64,000 bases of DNA from Ricinus communis (lineage: Eukaryota; Streptophyta; Magnoliopsida; Malpighiales; Euphorbiaceae). Where the stretch lies: assembly GCF_019578655.1 (NCBI RefSeq), contig NC_063256.1, positions 19,787,350 through 19,851,349 of the forward strand. The letters run 5' to 3'. This document shows, piece after piece, positions 11,462 to 23,110 of the stretch. Numbering within the stretch: the stretch's first letter is position 1; every line of letters begins with the position of its first letter. Position numbers and translations under genes: made by a program. Below the pieces are notes generated by a model. It ran no database searches and was not told the origin of the DNA. It saw only the letters and a list, made by a program, of their open reading frames with translations.

Positions 11462-11965
11462 TCTCTAAGAAAAGCCATGTTGAGGTGAATCGGCCCTAGA
11501 TCGATCCTCAATCCACAAGACAGTGAGAACTGATCGTGGAGCCGGTTTAGAACATAAAAGGACCGAAAATTTGCACTTCATCCGGTCCATGAACCGGTTC
11601 TGCATAAATCCTTGAACTGACACTGGTTCATGATGAGACCAATGTAGAAAGAAGTATTTTAAACATCTTCTCTCTCATTCTTTTAAACACATTTAGTTCA
11701 CTTTTTCGTCAAGTTCATCAAAGATTGAAGCAAGAACAAGAAGAACATTAAAGATAGGGGATTTCAGCATTCTCAACGAAAATCAAGAGTTCTCCCTCCT
11801 TTCCTTTGGGTTTTTAGTTGTTCTCACTTTGAAGTAAGTGATTTTTTCACTTCCCTTCTTAATTAGAAACTAAATTGAGAATTCGGCAAATAATGAGTGT
11901 TAGAGTTTTGAATTGGAAATTTATGAAATTGAGTAGGAATTACTGAATTGGTGCTTCAATTGAGT
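11462..11965 (+). repeat. LTR-like remnant and leader
   Basis: This is the sequence the solo LTR landed in. 11490-11640 has the same 'ccggttc/accgg' word richness as 8010-8160. 11640-11965 looks like an untranslated leader before the Athila-type ORF. I saw no primer-binding region. Confidence 0.4.
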
Positions 11966-12790
11966 TTTGTGTGTTGTGATTGAGCATTGTGAATTAAAGT
12001 TTAATTTCAAGCAATTGGAACTATATTTTAGAAACATGCCTAGGGAGAAAACATTAGTAAGGAAAACCAAGTCTAGTACTAGTAGAGCTAATAGGGTTAA
12101 TAGAGATGGGGTCACTCATAATGACCTTTTGAACTTCACTATAAGAGATCATGAATTATAGTTTAATAGGAGGAATGACAATCATATCATTGTGGAGAAA
12201 GGTATTAGCACCCAAATTGAAGCTCTTTTCAATTTGAGTAGAGCTTTTAAGAATATTGAATGAGAGGGTGTACTAGACATACCCAATTATTACTATCCAG
12301 ACCTAGTTAAGCAATTTTATGCAAATATTACTGAGAAGGATGATAAGAACTTAAATTTTCCATCTCCACTTGGGTTAAAGGAACTAAAGTGAATATAATG
12401 GAGAACTATCTTGTAAGGATCCTAAATATTTCTACAATTGGACCAACCTTCCACTTAATTAGAGATTCAGTTGTCTTTGAAGTGAATTGGACTATTACCA
12501 GGTGTCTAGAGAGGTTTGGTATTCAATTTTCTACAGTGAGAGGGCGTCAATTAATTTTGTGCAAGTCCCTTACTATTAGAGAGCACTTGGTGGTTTATTT
12601 ATTGAGTTATAATGTGATGCCAAAAGCTAGTAGGTTAATGAAGCCAGGTTTTCCAACATGTACATTATGGACTAGATCTTCCATGAATTTGATAAGAGAG
12701 TTCAAGGAATCCCCTTGCTCCAATTATAATCGAGCACATGAGAGAGGTGGTGAGATCTAAAAGAGCAGAAAAGGCTTGGGCTTGAATGTA
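11966..12790 (+). pseudogene. Athila-type ORF1 remnant ('putative plant transposon protein')
   Basis: A start at 12037 (MPREKTLVRKTK) opens a basic N-terminus. Then, with frameshifts and stops near 12161 and 12262, comes NYYYPDLVKQFYANI (about 12281-12325), which matches the conserved 'LV..FYAN' motif of this plant transposon family. The frame at 12389-12760 carries VRGRQL and LSYNVMPKASR, equivalents of the family's later conserved blocks. The function of the family is unknown; it is found in Athila retroelements. The copy is dead. Confidence 0.6.
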
Positions 12791-12799
12791 GAAGGAGTA

Positions 12800-13131
12800 G
12801 TAAAGGTAATAGCTATTTCCGCCTATGAGTTTACTAAGGTAACCTACAAAACATAAGTTACAGGAAAATTAGAGGAATTTGGAAGAATTTGGATAGGGAT
12901 CCTTTGACAAAAGGAGAGGAAGAAGAGGATAGAATGAATTCTATATATTTTCACATAAATTTGCTTACATATAATTCTAAATTAATTTTTATTTTATTAA
13001 AAACACATAAATTTTAAATTTATAATGAATTTTATATACTTTATCGATTTTAACCAAACACAATGTAATTCTTTTTAAATATATTTAGTAATTCTAAACT
13101 AATCTTGTATTTATATAAATTACTATATATA

Positions 13132-13169
<38 letters not shown>

Positions 13170-13448
13170 CTATTTCAATAAAATATAAATTTTTTTAATT
13201 TTTACAAAAATTAAATTAAAATATATCCATAATAGATCCATACATATTCATCTAATCTCTTTTGCTTCTTCCTTCTACTCTATCACTCAAAAATCTCATT
13301 TAATGATGGAGTTATAATTATACTTTTAATTATACTTTTAATTTATAATTATAATAATAAAACTTTTTAAAATCTAATTTATTTGAATAAATATTATGTT
13401 ATTTATTTCTTTATTATATATAACAACATTATATTACTATATTTTAAA
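12800..13448. other. AT-rich intergenic DNA
   Basis: No gene seen. Contains a (TA)n microsatellite at 13140-13168. Confidence 0.6.
13140..13168. repeat. (TA)n microsatellite
   Basis: An uninterrupted run of about 14 TA units. Confidence 0.9.
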
Positions 13449-13600
13449 TTTTATTTTACAATTTAACTATTTATTTATTATATTATATTTTTCTTTATTT
13501 ATTAACTGCAATTTATCTAGGAATTCTTTGTTTTCCTTTTCTCTAAACTTTTTTCTATACTAAATTATTTATTTATTTCTATTTTTTACTCTATAACTAC
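13449..13600. repeat. Direct copy of window start (1-~150)
   Basis: Opens with the same 29 bases as position 1 (ttttattttacaatttaact and onward) and stays alignable with small gaps for about 140 bases. The copy at the window edge may extend further left. Confidence 0.7.
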
Positions 13601-13799
13601 CGAATAATTTATCCAAATGCATAATAACATTCCCAGCATTTAAAATAATTCAATGAACTTATAAACACACCGATAAAATAATAATTATTAATAATCAATT
13701 TAATTAAATAATTTTAATTTAATTTTATAATTTCAAAAATAAAATTTATAATCAATTATTCGAGTCAAATTTTAAAAAAACCAATACTGTCAAGAATTT

Positions 13800-14350
13800 C
13801 GAAATTAATTTGCAGATATTCTGCTTCTCGGCACGCAAATCAGAGCGCCGCCAACCGCGGTGGTCGAAAAATTTCAACTTCGCCTAAAATGAAATCTGAG
13901 ACCACCCATGCGAAGCCTATAATGTCAAGAGTCCAACCATATAAAGATTTCATCCTAACTCTTCACGGTTTGTGCAAATCGGCCCTCGAAAGATTTTGCT
14001 CCGGCAAGCTCCGATCACCACCCAAATGACAACGTCGGCTACCCAAACTTTCCAGAAATGATCTCCAGCCCTCAGAGAGTCTAGCGCCACCAATATTGGG
14101 TGTCGACAATGCCTAGAGAGGCAGGAACGAGAAATAGTAGCCGCACGTTGCTTCTTCCTCCGCTTCAAAACGTTTTTCCGGCGAGAAGCTGCTGCAACTT
14201 TGGTCAGCAGCAGCTAAGGGAAGTTGGGGATGATGTTTGGTGGTGGTCTGGGGCTAGTTACAACAGCAGCAGAGGGTGATAGGCGCTATCACGATGAGAG
14301 AGGTGGGAGAGAGTACAAATGAAAGAGAGATGGGATGGGAGGGCTAAAAT
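13800..14350 (-). other. GC-rich block, probably an LTR fragment
   Basis: The GC content is well above that of both sides, and there is an open minus-strand frame (13950-14168) with no recognised domain. The base composition and short proline/arginine-like frames resemble the GC-rich half of the solo LTR at 10860-11300, so a retroelement origin is likely but unproven. Confidence 0.35.
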
Positions 14351-14798
14351 TGAAGAAGAAGAAGAATACAAGTGTTACATTATTAGATTTTTGTGGACCT
14401 CATTCTAAATAGATTAATGATGTATTAATATTTTTTGTCTCCTAATACAATAAATATATAATAATTTTGCTGAGAAAAAAGTTAATTTTAAATTTTAGAA
14501 TTCTATGATATCTTTTTATTATTTTAACTACAAAATAAATGTATTATTGTGAATATATTATAATGCTGCATTAAAACATTTATAGTACAAAGTCTATTTT
14601 GTATAAATACTAGGATAATTAATTATGATTTTTATGTTTGAGATATAGATTAATATTACTATAAAATATTTAATATATACATATGCCCATATTAATTATT
14701 TAATTTATATTAAGAATTATAATGATTTAAACATAAATTGAATAATATAGTATTATCTTGTATAGTAAATTTAGGCATTGAATATAAATATAAAATTG

Positions 14799-14845
<47 letters not shown>

Positions 14846-15528
14846 GCTAAGCAAATATTTTATTAAGTTTTGTACAAATTAGTTTTTATTAATTTTAGTC
14901 TATCAACTTTAATAAAATATGCTGACTTGGCTTTTCCACCACTATGAAGATGTCAGAATTAGCAGCAATAATTTTATAATATAATTAATTTTACTGCTAA
15001 AAAAATAATATGTAGAAACAACATTAAAAACTTGTGGTCAAAAGTTAGAATTAAAATATGGTAACAATATCGGTAATAACAAAACATATAAATTCTTTTA
15101 TAGCAAAAAGATTGTGTTGTTATATATTATTTTATTTTTATGGGAATAATAAAATATTGCTACGGGCATTGTTTTCAAAATTCTATAGCAGCATAATATT
15201 ATTATTTTTACCTATTTTGTTTTTATTAATAGTCATTTTAATTTTTTCATCATACACTAACAAGTGACTTAATAAAATAGGTAAGTTATATTATTTTAAT
15301 TTTTTTATTTAATTTTATCAAATTAGAAGAATTCTATATAATATTTTTTTATTTAAAAAATATAAAGCACCAATATAATAATATTGTTATCATACATTTG
15401 GCCCAAATTAATCTTAATTAAGGATATAATTATGAAAATGCAGTTCTACTCCATCTACACTCTTTTTCTTCAAACTCTGGCTATCACCTGTTCCTCGTCA
15501 AAAAATTTGTTATAAAACTTAATTTTTA
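14351..15528. other. AT-rich intergenic DNA
   Basis: No gene seen. Includes a (TA)n run at 14801-14839. A 69-residue frame at 15058-15267 is hydrophobic only because the DNA is AT-rich. Confidence 0.6.
14801..14839. repeat. (AT)n microsatellite
   Basis: About 19 AT units without interruption. Confidence 0.9.
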
Positions 15529-15577
15529 GGATAAATTACACGGTCAGTCCCTAAGGTTTGCCCATTGTATCACCGTA
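15529..15577 (+). repeat. Left terminal inverted repeat of MULE
   Basis: Begins ggataaattacacgg and contains aggtttgcccattgtatcac. It pairs with 21532-21580 with a few mismatches and one gap. Confidence 0.8.
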
Positions 15578-16327
15578 ATCCTCAAACTTTAATTTGTAAC
15601 ACAAAATCCTCTCAATTAAAATTGGAGCAATATTAAAGTCCATGTTGTCACATTCTATTTCAATTGATAACAGAGAACCGATGTGGCAGCTTACTGAGCT
15701 AAAAGAAAAAAAATACATGTTATTTTATTTTATACAAGTTATTAAGACACATAATTGTTGTTGTTTCCCATCCAAATTAAATGTCAATCACTAATTTTCT
15801 ATTCTCAGTAAAGATTTCTTTCTTTCTTCCTATTTCGAATCGAAACATGAATCCCTAACCTTCATCACTCACATTGTTAGTTGTTGTTGAAGCAAGCAAC
15901 TAGAATCACTCTACAAAGTTTTTTTGTCCTTTTCTTCATTATGGTAGGACTTCTCGTTATTCGTTTGATAATTGCATTCGAAAAAAAGAAAAGAGAAATC
16001 ACTTTTAAAACTTAGTGATAGGGGTTAGTAAACGAGTTAATAAGAGAAAGGGGCTTGTTTGGTAGGTCCATACTTGAAGATGGCGACACTAGGAGAGCCA
16101 GGTAAGGAAAATAAAAAAATTCTAACTTTATTAAAAGAGTTACAGTAAAAATGTAGTTTTTTAGTTGCATATATCAAGTTATGTATTTGGTGAATAAAAT
16201 AATAAACCTAGAGTTTTGCTTTTAATAGTAAAAACAATTGATGTTTTTGTTCGTTTGTATTAATTCTTAATTTATATATTATAACGATCCACATTTAGCA
16301 AGTCATGTGCATTTAAAAACTTTAACA

Positions 16328-19300
16328 GTAGCATCACATCATGGTGGCCATTTTGAGGAATGGGGATATCATGATAAGGATGTTGATACAAGGATTTTGG
16401 TGTTGATACATTATCTTTAGTTATGATTGATTTGTAGGTTGAGTCTTTAAGACATGTTGGGAATATTATGTACTACCATAGACTGACAAGAAGTGATTTT
16501 CAGTCAGGACTAAAGCCTTTAGAGAATAATGCTTTTGTGTTTGACATGGTACCGAGAGCAGTAGATGATGATGGGGGGAGACTGATGTTTATATCAAGCA
16601 TTTGAGTGATTAAGAGTTATTGAATGTTGTTTATCCTCTAAAGAAGAGTATTGTTGTGATTGAAAAAATTGAAAAAGAGTGTGTGGTAAAGACCACCTCT
16701 GATGTAGTTAGTATAAGTAGAAGTGAGCATGTGAGTGATGAAGATGATGATGATGATGAACATGAGACATCAGAAGAAGGAAAGAGTGATGATGACACTA
16801 TTCATAAACATATTACTAGGTATGTGGCACAACAAGAAGATTTTGTTATAGGTAAGGGAAAGCAAACTAAAGCAATTAATTATACTATTTCTAACCCCAG
16901 TGAAGATGTCATAGTTGATTCAGATTATGATATAGTAGATGAAATGAGGATTTGCAATTTGTTTTGAGGGAGACTGAGCAACTGAATAATGGTGGAGGTG
17001 TACATTAAGGTGATAAGCATATTAAACATAGGTGCAAACCCAAGGATAATGAAAAAAAGGTCAAGTCTTCTAGTGTTCATGGAACACTAAAATTTGACTT
17101 AAATGATAGATCATCAGATTATAGGCTAGATTCTGATGAATATTTTACTGCAAGTGAGATTGAGGGTGAAAATGATGGTAGTAAAAAGAAAAAGATTAAG
17201 CTTAAGAGATTCAATGCAGAAAGAAACATGGACAACCCTAGATTTGAAGTAGGGCCATTTTTTAAGGACAAAGAAGAATTTAAAGAAGCATGCAAGCAAT
17301 TTGGTATAGAACACAAATACCAACTCTTTTTCCCTAAAAATGAAAAGACGAGTGAGGGTTAAGTGTTATAAGAAATGTGACTTCTAGATTTATACTAGTT
17401 ATTCAAGCCTCATGATAATAAGGACAATAGTTTTCAAGTGAGATCTTTAAACCTTAAACACAGCTATAAGAAGTCCATTCCAACTTCTACGTGACTTTTA
17501 AATATCTTGAATAGAAATACTTGGATGAGTTTAGGACTGACCCTACATGGGATTTGCAAGGTTTTATAGCTAAGGTGAAGAAAAATATGAAGCTGAAAAG
17601 TAACAGAATAAAGGCTTCGAGGGCAACAAATTATGCTTTGAAGATAGTAAATAATGATGAAGACTTACAGTTTCTAAAGCTGTATGACTATAAGCAAGAG
17701 TTGCTTACAACAAACTCTAGTTCTACTATGGAGTTCAAAGAACCAAAGGACAAGTTTTTGAAAAATTATATTTATGTCTGAGTGGATTGAAAGAGGGTTC
17801 CAAAGAAGAGTGCAAACTATTAGTATGTCTGGATGGATATCTTCTTCTAGGAACATATGGAGGAAAATTGTTGGTAGCTACAGGAATTGATCTGGATGTT
17901 TCCTTCTGCTTTTGCTTTGGTGAAAGTAGAGAATAACTCAAAATAGGATTGGTTTGTTGAGTTATTAAAGGAGGACTTATAGATATACAACTCATACTAT
18001 TGGGTTTTCATGAATAATAGATAAATGGTTAGTTCATTATGCCTTTTTAGTTATGCTTTTTATTTTATGTTGGTCATCTTATGCTTTGTTATTTATATGC
18101 TTTTCAAGGTCTTATGAAAGCTACTTAGAAACACTTCCCTAATTCTGAATACAGATTGTGTGTGAGACAGATGGAGGTCAATCTTGAGGGAAACTTTAGT
18201 AATTTGGATTTAGGAAAGTTCTTGAATAATATAGCTAAAGCCTCATATGAACAAAAGTTGAATCATTAGTTAAGTGACATAAAGAAGAAAAGTGAGGTAG
18301 CCAGAAGATGGTTAGATGAAAGACCCTTAGAGCATTAGAGTAGGGCATGCTTTAGGATCACAACCTTAGTAAATCTTTCGACAAGTATATATTGGAAGAA
18401 AGAGGGAGACCTCTAATCACAATGTTTGAAATTATTAGAATCCAACTAATAAAAAGGATTCATATGAGGAAAATATTTGGGATAAAAATGAAAGGAGTGC
18501 TTTATCCTAAATTTCAGAAGAAGCTTAAAAAAAAAAGCAGGAAGTGTTGATTATACTGTAACATTTCTAAACAGGCCTAAAGTTTAAGTTACTGGAGCTA
18601 ATAGATAGTTATTGTTGACATAGAGGGGATTACTTGCACATGCAGGAGATGGAAGCTAACAAGTATTCCTTATATGCATGCTTATGCATACATATTATTG
18701 GGTTTTGCATTGAATGATAGACAAAAGGTTAGTTCATTATACCTTTTTAGTTATGCTTTTGGTCATCTTATACTTTATTATTCATATGCTTTTTTCAGAG
18801 TTTTATAAAAACTGTTCAAAAACACTTCCCTAATTTTAAACACAGATTGTGTATGCTTATGCATACATATTATTAGATTTTGCATTGAATGATAGACAAA
18901 AGGTTAGTTCATTATGCCTTTTTAGTTATGCTTTTGGTCATCTTATACTTTATTATTCATATGCTTTTTTCAAAATTTTATGAAAACTGTTCAAAAATAC
19001 TTCCCTAATTTTGAACACAGATTGTGTGTGAGACACGTGGAGGTCAATTTTAAAGGACACTTTAGTGATTTGGATTTGGGAAAGTTCTTGAAAAATATAG
19101 CTAGAGCCTCATATGAACAGAAGTTGAATCATTAGTTAATGAAATAAAAAAGAAAAGTGAGTCTGCCAAAAGATGGATAGAGGAAAGACCTCTAAAGTAT
19201 TATAGTACGGCATGTTTTAGGATCACAACCTGAGTAAATCTTTCGACAAGTATATACTGGAAGCAAGAGGAAGACCTCTAATCATAATGTTTGAAATTAT

Positions 19301-19920
19301 TAGAACTCAATTGATAAAAATGATTGATATAAAGTAAATATTTGAGATGAAAATGAAGGGAGTGCTTTGTCTTAAGACTCAGAAGAAGCTTGAAAAGATT
19401 AAGCAGAAAAGTGTTGATTATACTGCAACATTTTTAGGCACATCTAAAGTTTAAGTTACTGAAGCTGATAGATAGTTTATTGTTGACATGGATGGAATGA
19501 CTTGTATATGTAGGAGATAGGAGCTAACAAGTATTCCTTGTATGCATACTTATGCATACAATATTTAAAAATAATGAATAACTTGAGAATTATGTGGATG
19601 ACTATTATAAGAAGGAAACATACCAAAAGGTGTATAGCCATGTAATTCACCCTTTAAATGGTTCTCAACTCTAGGAAGTACATCCCAGCTCATTTGAAAT
19701 TATTCTACTACTAACACCCATCAAGAAGAAAATAGGAAGAAGACCAAAAGCAAGGAGAAAGGAAGCTAATAAAATCAAACAAAATGCTAAGAAAATTAAG
19801 AACATGGGAAAATTATCAAGAAAAGGTGCCATCTGTATCAAGTGCAATATATGTGGAAAAATAGGCCACAACAAAAGGTTTAATAAAAAAAGCTCAAAAC
19901 ATTACAAGTATCGGACCAAT
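16328..19920 (+). pseudogene. MULE transposase gene (MuDR/SWIM), broken and internally repeated
   Basis: The domains appear in the usual order. A PB1-like N-terminus begins SHHGGHFEEWGYHDKD (16334-16381) and continues to about 16555. An acidic linker (runs of D/E) spans 16734-16800. The MuDR domain runs from about 17250, GPFFKDKEEFKEACKQF. A helical segment follows at 17521-17780. The DDE core includes CLDGYLLLGTYGGKLL (17825-17872), with the first catalytic Asp, and the DRQK box. Then come an FPN..RLC motif, a SWIM zinc finger (CTCRRWKLTSIPYMH near 18632-18676; second copy CICRR near 19503), and a zinc knuckle CNICGKIGHNKR (19845-19880) whose last cysteine is lost. Many stops interrupt it, and the stretch from DRQK to SWIM is repeated. 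In life it would excise and insert the element. Confidence 0.85.
17994..19563 (+). repeat. Tandem partial triplication inside the MULE transposase
   Basis: Copy 1 is about 17994-18688, copy 2 is a short one at 18689-18864, and copy 3 is 18865-19563. Each begins with the DRQK exon end, followed by an intron starting gttagttcattat. Copies 1 and 3 run through to the SWIM motif; copy 2 stops after the FPNFKHRLC segment. The junctions share tgcttatgcatacatattatt-like sequence. Confidence 0.8.
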
Positions 19921-20859
19921 ACTCACATATTGTAACTGTATCTGTTGATTTTTCTTTGAATAAGTAATTAGATATGGGATGTACTGGTTACTAGGTATCC
20001 ACTAGTACAACTGCACATGTAGACTCCATTGAAAGGCATTATGCTGACAAGACTCAGTTAATCTCAACTGCTATACAGTAGATAATGAACGTGAGCCATT
20101 ATTATATTTTACGTGTGTCTTTTGGTTATTTGTGAATGATTATCTGTTTACAATTTAATTTTTTTGGTTACCATCAATGTAGGGAACAACTAGAGTTTTA
20201 ACCCAGAACTAAGATAGATGGCCTTGCTCCCTTTGTTCCAACACAAGAAAGTAATCTTAGTTCATTGGATGGATTCTCTGTAAGTGTTTTGTTTCCAACT
20301 ACTTCATTTACTTTGAGGTAATTCTTTTTTTTTACTCCTAATAAACTATGATTGTTTTCCTCATTTAAGGCCTTAATTGGATAGACACGGCATACACTAC
20401 TGTAATAAATAGTCGTAGCCTCAGAATAATGAACATTTCAACCTCTCAAGTAGTTAAGTTTTAGGCCAGTACTTGGCGTACGTGCCTGATTTAGGTACAA
20501 TGGTATTTCTATACCACACAATGATTTCGTGATTTCATTCTGAAAATGTATAATTTAGTTAATAGTTTCAATTTAAAAGCAAGACAAGTTGTTTTACTTT
20601 TTATGTATTTTAGTTAGCGGGTTTATTTGATCATTGTATACTACAAAACAACTTGTTTTTCAACCAGGTTAGGATACCAATTTAATCAAATAATAAAACA
20701 AACAAAATTAAAAACAGTTAAACAAAAGCCACAAACTTAGTTTTAACTGGTCATTGAGGATAATGGTGTTACAAAAGCGAAACTTGAGGGACTGCCGTTG
20801 CAATAAACCCATTGGCTTACAAAAGCCACAAACAAAGACCACTGCACCTTAAGCTTTTA

Positions 20860-21300
20860 CAGAGATTAAAAAAAAAAAACTTAACATTGTAACAACCACG
20901 AACTCGACAATCTTAAGCATCTCATTCATATTTAGTTGCCCATTCAGTTGCTTCATAGTTTTCAACTCGTTCTGAGTTTATTCAAACTTCTTACTTTTTT
21001 CCTTCAGCATTTTGATCTTGCTCTTTCAGATATCATGTTCAAACAAAAGCCTGCCAACTCATACTTTTTTCTTGCTTATTTATGTGTCAAAGTAAGTTAT
21101 AGATATGCTCGTTGAATCTCTCATCATGCCAAGCGAAAAATTCGCAATTTCCAGTAGTACACTTGAGATGCCTCCTGCTTGGATTTTTCTCACACCATGA
21201 AACCACATTCTAGCTAAAACTCCACATACAACATGAGGGATTCCACTGTATGCCTAAGGTTGAAGGCTAATCTTCTTTTTTTCACTGGTAGTTTCCGTTG
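20860..21300 (-). pseudogene. GRF-type zinc-finger protein remnant (At4g04775-like)
   Basis: Reading the minus strand from about 21245 gives a run of cysteines, then NPSRRHLKC and CEFFAWHDERF. This is the pattern of the GRF zinc finger (C...NPGRRF..C...C.FF.W.D), at roughly 21100-21245. Downstream (20890-21030, minus) is a lysine-rich coiled-coil-like segment (LKEKSKKFE, TQNELKTMKQLNGQLN), as in the small plant proteins annotated 'At4g04775-like'. Stops occur before and after the finger, so it is not intact. It lies inside the MULE and points toward the transposase gene. These proteins bind nucleic acid or are of unknown function. Confidence 0.65.
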
Positions 21301-21531
21301 AGAAAAAAAGAGAGAATATTTCTAGGGTTAGATAAGAGAAGAAGAAGCTCGTGATTTCCTTAGAAAAGTAAGAGAACAATAGTGAAAGAGAGTGATTTTT
21401 TTCTTGATGATATAATTTTTGTTTCTTTTTTTTTTTTTTTTTAACTCGGAAAACTTTCACCTCAGCTTTTTGTTTTAATGTTGCCTCAATTTTAATTAAA
21501 AGAATTTTATGTTACAAATAAAATCTAAAAA

Positions 21532-21580
21532 TAACCGTGACACAAAGGGCAAACCTCAGGAATTATCTATCCAATTTACC
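21532..21580 (-). repeat. Right terminal inverted repeat of MULE
   Basis: Its reverse complement begins ggtaaattggatag and contains aggtttgccctttgtgtcac, matching the left end. Confidence 0.8.
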
Positions 21581-22765
21581 TAAATTATTTTACAAACTAT
21601 TTAATTAGAGCAACTTGCTTTATTTTATTAATTTAGTACATTTTATTTACTTAAATAATTAATCACATATCATAAATTGAATGAGATACACATCAACTTA
21701 CACAACCTAGTATTACAAAATTAAATTTTACCTATTATTTTATTCATAATCCAAGCCTCCAGGTATGTGGTGTGCCAAGCCCTATTGGAATCATTACGTC
21801 AATAAGAAAATGGAACTGTTGTAAAAGATTTCATTTCATTGTTTCTTCATTTTTCAGAGCACACAGTGACAATTAGGTTGAGAAAATACAAACAGTAACT
21901 TAGGTCTCATTTCTGTATACATAAAAATTATTACAATTTTTTTTGAGACAGAAGGGTCACAGGCCAGGTGCTTAATTTCATACATACCACGTGCAAAAAT
22001 TTAGAATGGTGCTGAGAAACTCCTAGCCAGTGTTGGCAACTTCATGCGTTTTGTCCTCACAATGGCCAAGAGAAACTGCAAATTTATGCATCAAAATTAT
22101 CATTCTCATCAACCAAAAATAACTTTTAAGAAGTTGAAATTAAAAAAAAAAAAAACAAATTCCCTTAGCAATGTCAATTTGCTTACAACTTTTATATATA
22201 TATATACATTATATATTAATTATCAAATTGATAAGATGGTATTTTTTTTTAAAATTATAGCCCACTGATTAAATTATTTTACTTTATATCTAGTAAAAAC
22301 TAGAACTATTATACTAATATTAAATTATAATATTTATAAAATAAAAAAAATAAAATAAAATTTCAGATATTTTTTTATTATAATTTTCTAAATATAAATT
22401 TAAAAATGTCAAACTATAGGACAAATTTTTCTTTTTGTAATTTTTCCTTATTTGTAAGGTGCCCCAGGAGAGAGAAGGTATTTTAATCCTTATCCTACTT
22501 TTTCTCTTAATTTATTATCCTACTCCCAATAGGCCATCTTCTCTTAATTTAAGCCAGCAACTTCAAATGCATACTCAAGATTTCTTCTGTACACTTGCTA
22601 CTTTCAATTACCACGTATCCTAATTAAGACTTTGAAATTTTAACTGTTTACGAATTTAATATAATAATAACTTTTTTAATGAAGACATTCTAAATTCTGA
22701 AATTTCAATATTCTGATTTTTATGTTTAAAATTCAAAATATGAATTTAACATACTCTCAGCATAA
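21581..22765. other. AT-rich intergenic DNA
   Basis: No gene supported. Short frames (for example 22044-22268) are lysine/tyrosine-rich by-products of AT-rich sequence. Confidence 0.55.
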
Positions 22766-23062
22766 TTATAATATAAATGGTCACTAGACTTTGCACTTAA
22801 TTTTATTTTAGTCATAAATTTTAATTTATTTCATTTCAATCATTCAACTTTAATTTTATTTTAATTTAGTCACCTTATAAATAAAAAATTGATACATGGC
22901 AAGAATAAAGAATAAAAAAATATGATATGTTAATTTTTTTATTGGTAAGGCGACTAAATTGCAACTAAAACTAATGTTGAATGGTTGAAATAAAATAAAA
23001 TAAAATTTTATAATGAAAATAAACTAAATACAAATTTTAGTGACTATTTATATTATTTTCTC
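22766..23062. mobile_element. MITE, family A copy 1
   Basis: This is an inverted-repeat element of about 300 bp. The left arm reads ataatataaatggtcacta, and the right arm's complement reads ataatataaatagtcacta. The arms stay alignable for about 110 bases (tttatttcatttcaatcatt against its partner). Copy 2 of the same family is at 25873-26207. The edge sequences ctcagcata / ctcaatcata may be a decayed target duplication. Confidence 0.75.
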
Positions 23063-23110
23063 AATCATATATCATCATAGTACTTTAACAAATAAAATTG
23101 CTGCTTCAAT

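Larger units (their letters stand above)
15529..21580 (+). mobile_element. MuDR-type MULE DNA transposon, 6 kb, degenerate
   Basis: Both ends carry a matching inverted repeat of about 49 bases (15529-15577 and 21532-21580). The conserved core reads aggtttgccc on the left strand and its complement on the right. Inside are, in order, a PB1-like segment, an acidic region, the MuDR domain, the MULE transposase core, SWIM and zinc-knuckle motifs (+), and a convergent GRF zinc-finger gene (-). I could not confirm a 9-bp target duplication: the AT-rich flanks (taattttta / taaattatt) match only partly. Confidence 0.85.

Noticed and set aside
11197..11499. Plus-strand 'glycine/lysine-rich protein' frames
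   Set aside because: Translation of a homopurine tract; low-complexity artefact crossing the LTR border.
15520..21589. 9-bp target duplication of the MULE
   Set aside because: taattttta against taaattatt matches only partly in AT-rich DNA; not convincing.
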